A stretch of 64,000 nucleotides of DNA, from the NCBI GenBank assembly GCA_026874595.1, contig CM049318.1, forward strand, positions 55,261,250-55,325,249, written 5' to 3'. The notes beneath the pieces were generated by a model. It did no database searches. It was not told the DNA's origin and saw only the letters and a program-made list of their open reading frames with translations. Numbering within the stretch: the first letter of the stretch is position 1; every line of letters begins with the position of its first letter. The stretch comes from Sipunculus nudus (taxonomy: Eukaryota; Annelida; Sipuncula; Golfingiida; Sipunculidae). Positions 42,301-54,300 of this stretch are shown piece by piece. Made by a program: the position numbers and the translations under genes.

Positions 42301-45300
42301 CAATCATCCTATTTGATAATCCTTACAGGAAAAACAGAACAAATTAGTTGGTTGATCTAGTTCAAATGTTTCTTTCCACCCAGGTATTCAACAGTCAACA
42401 GTCAAAACATGTAGGCTTATGGTACAAAATATGTAGGGTACCAGTATTTATGATGGACTTTGATACACCATTCCTTTTTTTTTTGTAATTAAACATCATA
42501 TAAATTAATTAATGTAATTAAACATTATATTCAGTCTCCTTTTGTCTTTTTGAAATACTACATTACTAATATTACTAATACCAGTTTCACTTCGAATTAA
42601 TTAATATTGATAACAAAATTATCATGTAAATAATCAGCAGCAGCCCACATTATATATCATTTAAATATGCCATAAAAAAATAACCATGTAAGTTTCTTTT
42701 TACCTAAATTATAAAAAAAATAAAAATATAAAAAAAAAATTGTTAATTATTACATTAATAATATAATATTCTATAAATATTAATAAATGTATTACTTGTG
42801 AACTATACATAACCATATTATTAAAAATATATAATAAAAAAAATTTTCCAGAATTAATGTTGATTATTACATTAATAATATAATATTCTGTAAACATCAA
42901 TAAATATATTACTTGTGAACTTTACATAACCATTCAGTGTTAACATATTTAATATGTGACTGAAAGCATATTTCATATGTCAATTACAATACATAATATA
43001 TTAGGAAATTAGATCAGATCACTGTTGTAATCTCGCCTAGGCAGATTTTAAACTCACCTAAGTGATATCACTGTGTTATCAGGCAGATTTTAAACCCGCC
43101 TGGATGATACCAGACAGATTTTAAACTCGCCTGGGCAAGATTAAAATCCTGGTCTGCTCCATGATGGATTTTAATATCGCCTAGGCGAGACTGCGATTGT
43201 GATCTCACAATCGCAATCTTGTCTAGGCGAATTTAAAATCCGCCTGGATTTCAATCTCGTCTCTGACACATACATTATGAATAGTAATGGGAAGACTTAG
43301 CTTGTAATAACATTATTCTAACTGTGTAAGTCTTGGGTTCCACAACGTTTCCTTTGCCTTACCTTTAATATGACCTTCATGTCATCACAGAACTGCCTGG
43401 CGAGGCGGTGGGATTCTCCTGCCACATAAGTACACAGTTCGTTGAAAATGGCATCCAGCTTGGGCACCAGGTTGTCTTGGATACCTGAGCAGTCCAGGAA
43501 GAATATCCCGTTGTCCGTGATGTAGTTCTTGTCGAAGATCCTAACCTTCTCTATCCAGCCTCGTATCTCATTCATCTTTTGCTATGGAAAGCAAGAATTC
43601 TCACTTTATGGTTTTTATTATCCCCTCTTAATATCCTCCTAGCTATTTCTTTAACTACTAAAATCCATTATCTGAATTAGCTCAGTAATTAACATAAATA
43701 AATGACAAACAGATTAGAAAAAGAATTTTCATTATCATCCTCTTATTTAATGGATGATTATCTAAACAAGGGCACCGCAATGCGAAGCATCCCCTCACAC
43801 GGGGCATAATTAGAATGGGTGTATTACACAGTGGAAAAATGAGGAGGGCAGCTCTCTGGCCTTGACCTTTGCTCCTGTGACCTCAAACTAAATAGGGTTC
43901 TTCATCCATGGGTGGGCTATATGAGCAAGATGACACTGACAGGTGTTGGTGAAACGGTTTGGCCTAAAATGGGTCCACAAGCTTTTTCAAGAAGTGGGCA
44001 CTGTGGCCGTGACCTTTGACCCAGTGACCTCAAAATCGAAAAGGGGTCTTCATCTATGGGTGGGTGAGCCATATGTGCAAGAAGTGGGCCCTGTGGCCAT
44101 GACCTCTGACCCCATGACCTCAAAATCGATAGGTTTCTTCATCTATTGGTGGGTGAGTCATATGTGCAAGATGATAGGTTTTGGTCAAACGATTTGGCTT
44201 TAAATGGGTCCAAAAGCTTTTTCAAGAAGTGGGCCCTGTGGCCATGACCTTTGACCCCATGACCTCAAAATCGATAGGGGTCTTCATCCATGGGTGGGTG
44301 TCCATATGTGCAAGATGAAAGGTTTTTGTCAAACGGTTTGGCTTTAAATGGGTCCACAATCTTTTCCAAGAAGTGGGCCCTGTGGCTGTGACCTTTAACC
44401 CCGTGACCTCAAAATTGACAGGGGTCTTCATCTATGGGTGGGTGAGCAATATGTGCAAGATGAAAGGTTTTGGTCACACATTCGGTTTTAAATAGTTCCA
44501 CAAGCTTTTTTAAGAAGTGGGCCCTGTGGCCATCACCTTTGATCCCGTGACCTCAAAATCGATAGGGTTCTTCATCTATGGATGGGTGAGCCATATGTGC
44601 AAGATGGAAGTTTTTGGTCAAACGGTTTGGCTTGAAATCGATCCACAAGCCAAATCCGGATGGACAGACGGAAGGACGGACAGACGGACGGAAGCACGAA
44701 CAGAGGCGTTACTATATAACTAATTCTCATCTGACAGAAGTGGGCACCATGCAATGAGTTTTTAAAGTTGTAATGTAGTTTTTCTTACTGAATTTATAGT
44801 TACCTTTAGTCATGAATTATCACAAGATATACTGGACATATGCATTGAAAAGTTCATGAAAAATCACTTATTACTTTAAAATGTGGTTGCCACAGGTCTA
44901 TCTGTGTATTTGCATGTTTGTCTGCATGTAGGTGAGTATGTCTGCATATATGTTTATATGCATGTACTATATTTGTATGTATGTCTGTGTCTGTCAGGAC
45001 CTGTAAATCAGAATTTACACTTGAATTGATCACAAGGCAACCCTCTACAATATATCTCGGAGATCGGCTATACAGAGTGAGTCTTCAAAATAAGGTCAAA
45101 GTAAAATTAAATATTAGGTGCAAATCTTGGACCTTGGACAAATATTGTGCCCAGATTTGAGCTGTGAAAATAAGCCATATTAAAGATCTAGCACAAACAG
45201 AAAATGACAGGAAAAAAAAGGAGCAAGTTAATTGTTAATATTGATAGTTTTGTACTTGAGTGGTTCCATCCACAATGAATATTTAACCAAATATGAAAAT

Positions 45301-48300
45301 AGAAATAAACAGATTAAACTCTATAACCTGGGTGTTGTACAAATAACTGTTCACATTTCACTCCCAAGGTGGCAGCAGGGCAGAGGTCTGCAGTTCATAA
45401 CTATCTTGTTGAATAATGAACATTGAATGAATGGCAATTTTACATGTAATCATAAATAAAGTCTAGAATTGACATACAGTTTATACAGATTCAAGTTAGG
45501 AAAATTATGTTGATCAAAAATTTGTATCATAGCAAATACTGTATTTCCTCCTGCATAAGTCTAATAATTCTCTTTCAAGTAGAGCATGAGTACCTCAATA
45601 GTGAATGCTGCAGCCCCCTTCCAGTCATACACAGACTGATCAGTCCAACCCTTACAGAAGAGCTGGATCTCGTTCAGCCACGCGTTCCTGATGCAGTACT
45701 CCTCCACCTCCTCCATTGCCTCCTTCATCAACTTGCCTTGTAATCTGATGGCCTCCTGATAAGCCTCACTGTGGGCAAAGTCATGAATATGCATGTCACA
45801 AACTTATAAATATGCATGTCATTGGGTAAATACATGCCACATATTTGATCTGTTCCACCAATGTACTTCTAATGCTTCTCAGTGATAAGTAAGTGGTAAT
45901 AATGGGTAGAAACAGATTTTGAAACATATGCCTTAATAAAACAATATGTTATTGACCTGATTAATTCAAAAGCATACAGACAGCCTTCAAAATACTAAAA
46001 ATATGTACTAAATTTAACATTCACTCACTGAGCAGTTTAGCTTCAAGGTTTTCTATTCATTCAGTGAGTAGTTCAGCTGCTAGTTTATACTCATTCAATT
46101 AGTAGTTTACCCTCAGTAAGTTTTTAATTATTCACTGAGCAGTTTAGCCTCTAGTATTTTACTCATTTATGTAGTTCAGCCTCAAGGTTGCCCTGGGCTA
46201 GTGGTTTACACATATATGCTATTGACTGGCCTGATCAGTATTACCTTTGAATTGATCTGAGGGTGGCAAATCAGGCTAAGGTACAATACAGCTGCCCATA
46301 ATATTTTCATTAAATGGCTACACATTTTATCAACACTTAAAACCATGTACAGTCACTCTACAAATACTCAAGTAAAACACTTCAAATAAGCAGATGCACT
46401 GATGCCTTAACACATTCAAGGTCCTGCTTTGTTGTCAGATTCATTCCCAAGTGGTGCATCACAAGGCTTGGTGACATCACAAGCCACGTAATGCTTGTCA
46501 ATTTCCTACGGGGTGGTGATTCACTGCACACAGTAACATCATGTGAATTGTGGTGTTTGTTGATTTCATTCTGGGCTGTTGCATCACTAAGTGCACTGAG
46601 CACTGGCCTGATTTGAGCCCACTGTAGTGCACAAGCCAAATAGCCCATTGGCACTGATATGAGCCTTGAATGATGTGTCATATCATGTCTGCTGGGGAAT
46701 GGGGGGTGGGATCTTTATCAGGGTGATAACATGCATGGCCTGTTCAATGTTATTTACTTATTTGATTATTTACTCACTCATTGAGTAGTTTAGCCTCCAG
46801 GTTGCCCTGGGCTAGTGGTTTGTACTGGCCCATAAAGCCTTTGCCTGAAACCTGTAGCTCCCTATCAGATTCAGCGGGAATCACCAGATCTGGGGTGGCT
46901 TGTCCCAGTTCATCCTCAGACTTGGTTGGAGTGGCTGTTGATAAATCAGTAAAGAAAGTTTCAAGTATGCAAGGCATGATTTTAAAAGGACATATCTACT
47001 GGGCCACACCAGAGAATAAATTGTCCTTCTGACTCATGGACCAAAAATTTAGTGCAATCACAGAAGTGGATCCAGGGGGAGGGTCCGTGGGGTCCAGATC
47101 CCCCCCCCCCCCTTTTCATCCTAATCAATCTTTTTTTAAGGGTTTCAGACAAAACACTGCGGCCTGGACCCCCCCTTTTCCAGACCTTGGAAATTTTTTA
47201 GGTTTTTCATTAGTCCTCCTGCATTCGACCCCCCTTTCCTAAATCCTGGATCCGCCCCTGAAGCAGAAAACATTTTTCTAATTTTGAAATTCACCAGTTG
47301 CAAAAAAGTATGGCCAACTTCCAGAAGGGATGCAAAAATGTATGATAAGTCTTGGTGTAGTGCACATGAAAAACAAAATATTTAATCTGTTTTATGTAAA
47401 TTTTGCATTTTAATACACATTATGATTTCTTTAAAAGGATAAAGGCAAGAGCAGCATAAGCAACATTAATCATTTAATATCAGGCATTGCCAAAAAAGTT
47501 GATTAATGAAATATAAGAGCAGTGATTCCAGAAAACTTTATCTTTTTTGGTGTGGTCTAAGAAATAACACAGACAGGATGGACCATGACACCATGTTTCA
47601 TTAAGCACTTCAAACATGTATGGTATTATCATTAGCTTGCACTTAACTGATTTGAAATCCATTAAAAAGTCATCTTAATGTAAGACTCCCACAAAGCACA
47701 TATCATTTTAAACCTAACACAGCGTTCTACCTAATGATATATTTTTCACTGAATTATTTGCCGGTATCGGTTTTTCATGATATCTTAAAATAAAAAAAAA
47801 CACTTTAGGTAGATTAAATGACAAAATTCCTAGGTTCTTTAACTTTGCTCATTAGCCATCCCTTTTTCTCATTTACAGCTGAATTTTTAAATTCTGTAAT
47901 AAAATTTATTATATAATGTTGAATTTAATTCATTAAGACAATTTTTGCAATTGTCCTTTCTAAAAAATCAGTGACCAAAACACATCAATAAACCGTACAA
48001 ATTTTAATTAAAAGTCAATACTAATGAAAAACTGCAAAAAAATAATGTGGATATATTACCAGGTTGTGGGGTAAGACGACCCAAGCTCTAACAGAAAAGA
48101 TCCATACCTGCCCGTTGGAGGTCCGGTGATGTCAGCATGTCGTCAAGCATGACAGCTGAATCCGGTGTCATCCTTGACCTTTCCTCGTCCCTCTCGCTCA
48201 GGGCCTCGCTGGCTTTGGTTAGTGTACGATCGCTGGCCAGTGTGGTGGTGGAGTGGAATTGACCCTGGTGACTGCCACGACCCTGCAGCAGCTGCTGGTG

Positions 48301-51300
48301 AGGACCAGGCATGGTTAGACGAGCCTTCTTAGCATCACGCAGCATGGATACTATAGAGGTGTGTCTAAAATAATAAAATAGATAATAGACATGGTCAGAT
48401 GAACCATCTTTGTTTCTCGCAGCATAGATACAATAGAAAATGTGGGGGAGGGGGCCGCATCATTACCTCTTCTTTTTACAAGCTTGTGAACTATGCAAAC
48501 ATAGTGTTCTCAAAAAAACATAAATAAAACAGTTTGCCCTAATCTTATGTTGCATTGACCCTATTAGTGGACCTCTGGCCTTGGGCTAATTTTTTTGTTG
48601 ATATTTTGTTAGTCATAACTGTCTCTATATTTTTTAATGCTAGCTTAAATAAACATTCACATCTGCAGAATTCCATTCCTACATGACATGGCAGTAGCAC
48701 ACACTTATTCTCATTTTATATCTTGGTGTTAACTAGGCCCAGTGACTACTGCACCTGTGGGCCATAGGTGTATAATCACCTCCAATTCACACCATCTAGG
48801 AACCCCTGAAATGTGCACCCATTTGTAAGTGAACAATGGTTGTGGGGCACAGCCTTCCCATTAAGCCTTAGTGAGGGCTGACTGTGAAGAACTGGCTGAG
48901 ATTCAAAATCACAGTATATCGGCTTTGAGTCCTGTGCTCTACCCCTGCACCAAAGAAGTCGGTGGGGCTAATTGTACGCATCATTTTTTTAAGTGGCCCA
49001 CTATACTGCATGCTGATGCTTCACTAATCTACTTGTTATATTGAGATGCACAGTTTATCTTATCATTCTATTATTTTCTGGCCAATGGTTGGGAATCACT
49101 GACAATCAGAAGTGAAAACTTTTCCTGGTTTGACTGAAGCATGACGTTTTCAAAAAGCCCCCTGCTAGCACATCCAACTTAATATAAACTTTATTCATTT
49201 TACATGAATTGTACAACTAGTTATGATAACTAATACGAGGCACTCTCCATGGCTTGGATGCTGGCGCTCGGTAGTCTCTAGAGGTGGAGGAAACCGGGGG
49301 ACAGAAAGAAAACCACCAATCGTGGATGGGTCACTACAATCCACTCTCATGGATCGAACCCGTGTCTCCAACGGAGAGAACTGTGTTTTTAACCCCTCAA
49401 CTGTTCAGGCTCCAAATTCTATCATTTAACTTATTATCCTGAACTCCTTTACTGAAACCCTATGTCAACAGACATGCATTAATGATTTAAACTGGCCATA
49501 AAAGTTGTCACCATTATATGATTTCAATTTCTTAAGTCTGGTGCTGAGAAGCCAGGAAATGGATTCTTCTGCAATCTAAATAAGAAAAGTTTTCTGAGAA
49601 AGGACCCTCAAAGCCCCCATCAAAGCAGATACAGTGTATATATACACATTCTTTATTTAAGGTAATATGCTTAAACATATTTTGACCACCGGCCCATGGA
49701 GAAAAATCCTGGATCTACACCTATCCTTATTACAATGTTAAATGTTAAACATTCAGTGGAACCTGTCTGAAAGACCACCTGTCTTATAAGACAACCTGTC
49801 AGTGAACCCAAAGCATCCACATTGGTTATAAGTGAACTGTCTAATAAGAACACTTGTGAATCAAGGCCACTTTTGGCCAGTCTTATGGGTGGTCTCATAA
49901 CACAGGTTTCACTGTAATTCAACTTGCATTGAGACCATAGTACTTAAACAAACATTCAGTACCTGCTCGAAGTTTTAGGAGACGTTGACCCCGACTCCGA
50001 TACCACTGACGCAGGAGGAGGAACGTCAAACTGCATGCTTCCATCTAGAGGTATGGCTGCCCTGCAAAGCATTGTGGGTATTCCTCCAAAAGTCCTTGCC
50101 AGTGACCTTAGGATTTTGTCTTTGGTAGGAAAAATATCTAGGGTGTCTGAAAGACATATAACATTTTAAAATAAACTTTTTACATAATACTACAATGAAT
50201 TATATGGATTTTTTATTTTTTTATATAATTAGTTGCTAATGACATGAAAATTACAGCAGAAACTGAACTGTCAAACTTGGAAGCTGACCATGGAAGATGA
50301 TGGTGACATATTTCTTTGAAGTATAAGTATCACTTAAATGAAAAAGAAGTCATGTTTTAGTGAATACTTTGCAAATAATGGGTCACAGAGACCTGGTTTC
50401 AAATTTATTAGAGTTCTAATTCAGACCTATCTGACTGCTGAAATGAAAAGTTCCAGCTTTAACAGTGAAAACTGTGTATTACCAAATGCTGCTCTTTACA
50501 CAGCACTCCATCTACACATGTATTTGTGAAACAATGTTTTGTGCATCCTGCCATCTGGCGCCATAACTCATCAATAGTCAGTAAAAATGGCAGGGCACAG
50601 ACAGAGCAAACTATGCTGTCTTTCAGTATCTTCAAGAGGCATAAATGCTGCATAGTTAGCTGGGCAAAGTGAAGAACATAAAAATCATGACCACTTACCT
50701 TGTGGTCCAAATACCAGAGCAGCCTTGAACAAGGCGTCCCTTGGTGCATCTGGACCGAGGCCCATGTTGTCATGGACAAACTTCACAACGCTGGCACGAG
50801 CAACTTGTACCAAGTGGGAGAGCAGTATCTGATCCACGAGCTTGACAAAGTTCCCAAGACGGCTAAAAGTACACCAAGATGATGACCATTACTGAAAAAA
50901 GACATTGGGCAACATCTATGGTCATATTTGGTTGAACTTTGTGCTTATTATTTTACCATTCAGATATACCAGTAAATAACGTGCAATAAAAGTTCTGGAT
51001 GCTTTAACTATTATTGACATGACAGATACACAGCAGTTTTAAGATTAAATGTGTATCCATCTCCCAGTGTTAAACCTGAGACATCCCGCTCTCATTAGAC
51101 TAACAGCTATTCTTGGCCCTGTGCCAGCTCCTGGTGACAAAACCCAGCATACTCTTGCTAAAGCAAGCAGTGGTTAAAGTAAAGAAGACATCACTATGTA
51201 AGGGATGTAAAGGCAACCATGGCAAAAAGAGTACTGGAATGGTCATCTAAATTATTACTGCACACGGATGGTAGTTCAATATCAACTGTGAGTGAGGAAC

Positions 51301-54300
51301 TCACACAACAAAATGTGAACAAACTAATGAGTAAATCCCATCTCTAAGATGACAAACTATGATCCATGGTTTCACATGGCCAATGAGGGCTAATTGCATG
51401 GCTCACAAATGTTCTTGCATGGTAATGTCAATTTGTGTGGGCTTGTACATTCTCACATTGACTAATGTTCGCCAAAACTAAAATGAGATTCCGCACGCTT
51501 GCTTTTAAAAGAAAACAGATTATTACAGATGAGTGTATTTTGTTTGTGATGCCCAGTGAAGAGCTTACACAGGCCTGCTAAAGATAAATGACTGAAAAAA
51601 AAGTAAGTGCTCTGGAAAAAATGTGTAGACTTGTTTGAAATAAAGGGTGCAAAAAAAAAGTAGAATTAGCGTCAGTTCCCCCTTTTTTTATCACAGACTG
51701 AATAAGGATGTGCTTTGCATAGCAGATTTGAATATATATATATATAGATGTATATCCTTCCAAAGTCAGAACACACATGGGGCACACCTCCCTGCATAAA
51801 GATAAGGGCATTTTCCACTTTTTGTGATACATGCTGGATATTTGCACACAAAAGATTGCGAAATGATCCATTCATGTTCTAACTGGATTGTTTAAGCAGA
51901 AAAGAAATTATATATCAGAATTCTTTCACGATAAAAAAAGTGAAAAAAGAGTAATTAGCATCATATTCAGGAAATCCTAAAAAAAACAGTGACTCTTAAA
52001 AAAAAAAGAGTGATTTGGCAGGCCTGTTACAGATTTTCCATAATGCCTTGACCAAAGAAAGTTGGTCAACATCTAGTACAGGAGCATCAGCATCTTCTGT
52101 GTCAACCAGCTGGTCATACGAGAACATATGGTGATCGTACTTTTCAGTGGCTGCACCAAAATTATGGAACGAGTTACCCTTAGAACTCTGCATGTGTGAT
52201 AATTATAACGGTTTCAAAAGACAAATGAAAACCTTGGTTTTTGTGCATTTTTAAATTTATAGTTTTGCTCTTAGTAAACTATGCCTACGTTGAGTTATAT
52301 TTATAATGGGAACATCATGAACTTCTACCTGAAATTTATAGCATATCCTACCATCATATTTTAAATTTTTTTTATCTCAATGCAAATAGTTGCTTATGCT
52401 TTCTTAACTTTATTTAAAATTGTTATCATTATATGTTTTATCTTCACCTGTAATGACACCACTGAGCAGCACTGAGTGCTGGATACTGGCACGGTATTAA
52501 ATAAATAAATATTATAATATTATTACTTACCCAGTTTCCTTCTTTCCTTTCCTCAGGTTACTCTCCCTCTGTTTCTTCTTCACTCTTTGTAAGTGCAGAG
52601 AGTCTTTTCTATTAAAAGAATGAATGAACATGCTAATTACCAAAAACAACAGTTACACTGCAACTAGATGGTCTGATAAAACATTCATTCCATATCTCTG
52701 CAAGAACAAAGATCTTTAAACGAAAATAAGAGAGCTAAACATTGTGTGTAACTTTTAAATTCCATATACATTTGGATAATATCTTCATATGTATTGTATG
52801 TCACCTGAAAAAGGTCACCATTATTAATTAAGCAGACACAAATTTAGCTGTTAAACATAACTGGGGTTGCAAGGTTTCTGATTCCTTATATGTAACTAGG
52901 GTACTGTCTCAGTTTTCATGAGGGACATTTCACTGAAAATTTAATGCCAAAAGGGGGTGGCCATAGGTGAACTTAAGTAGACAAATATTCAAACTCACGA
53001 GTTTGGTTTGCGTCTGATCTGCTCTTCACAGTGTCTTAGTTTACGGAAGCATTCCTCGCTAGTTGTGTCCACGATTATTTTGTTGTACCTAAATGAAGAT
53101 AAAAATCATATTTAAAAAAATGGACAAATATGACAAAATGTTCTATTCTGTGTAAATACATGAAACTAAAACTGATTATAAGATATAATGGGACAAAATG
53201 GCAAGCAAAATGCTTTTTTAATGGCAAGACACAACATATATATATACAAAGATAAAGAAACTGTTCTAGGTTAAACCCCCCCATTCCCTCCCTGTGAATG
53301 GTGGTTTTGTTAGTAAACTGTTGTGAGCTTTTCTGTATTAATGAGAATTTTCTCTGTTAAAGTTTATACGCCAGAGTAAGCCAACTGAAAATTTTCCCTT
53401 ATTGGGCCTATTATCGCCCATCCCGCCTCGTTCCTGTGAATCTAGGTCACACTTCCGTTACCCATAATCACATTTTCGAAGGCGTAAGGAAGAGGACTGG
53501 GAGGGAGCGATGTTTGTAATACAGAAAAGCTCACAACAGTTTACTAACAAAACCACCATTCACAGGGAGGGAATGGGGGGGTTTTATTACGTAAACATAA
53601 TTGTGAGCTGTTTCTGTATTAATGAGAAAAAAACAGACATGCCTTGGGGAGGGAGCACCTACCTGTAACGCTGGAACGAGGAATCACAGTGCTGTGATGG
53701 AGCAGCAGACGACGTCAGTGGCGGAACCGACGTAGAGGAATAAGATGGCCAGGAAAATTGTAGGACCTCACCCGACGCGAACACAGGGCCCATGGAGGAG
53801 AGGCCCGAAGCCTGGAGCGGAACATTTGTCAGATAGAAGCGTGTGAATGGAGATGGGGATTTCCAGTATCCCATCTTGACCAACTGATTAGGTGAGATCC
53901 TGGAGAAATGGGCCAAGGAAGTCGAAATAGCTCGAATGTCATGGGCCTTGAAGTGAAGTTGGTTTAATGTGGAATGAGAAGCTGATTCATATGCGGCGAC
54001 GATAGTAGCTTTGAGTCACGCACTAATGGTGATAGGGCTAATCTCCTAATTGGAAGATGTGACTTTTGTAGAAATAAACAACTTCTTGCGCCCCCCCCCC
54101 CCCCCCCCCCCCCCCCGTAAAGAATGAGGAGCGTGTAGAAAATAACGCAACGCATGAACCGGGCAATGGGTATCCCCAGAACGGGACGGACCGTTAGGGA
54201 GTGCCGGAACGTGCCAAGCAGATGGAGGGTCATCGAAATTGTGATTTTTCCTATAAAAGTCCGGAGGAAAATGTAGGGTGGCCGACGAAGCGGCGGCCGC

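Larger units (their letters stand above)
39957..43268. mobile_element. Foldback DNA element with long inverted arms and CATA target duplication
   Basis: Left arm 39957-40434 and right arm 42841-43268 are reverse complements over their length with scattered changes. The outer ends are TGTCAGAGACGAGATTGAAA and its inverse. CATA flanks both sides (39953-39956 and 43269-43272). The arms carry repeats of CTCGCCTAGGCGAG and GATTTTAAACTCGCCT. The interior holds a pearl-like element at 40606-42063, otherwise AT-rich; no transposase is seen. Confidence 0.85.

Noticed and set aside
46382-46681. 99-codon minus frame
   Set aside because: It overlaps a dispersed repeat also present at 15487 in inverted form and does not fit the phase between exons w13 and w14.
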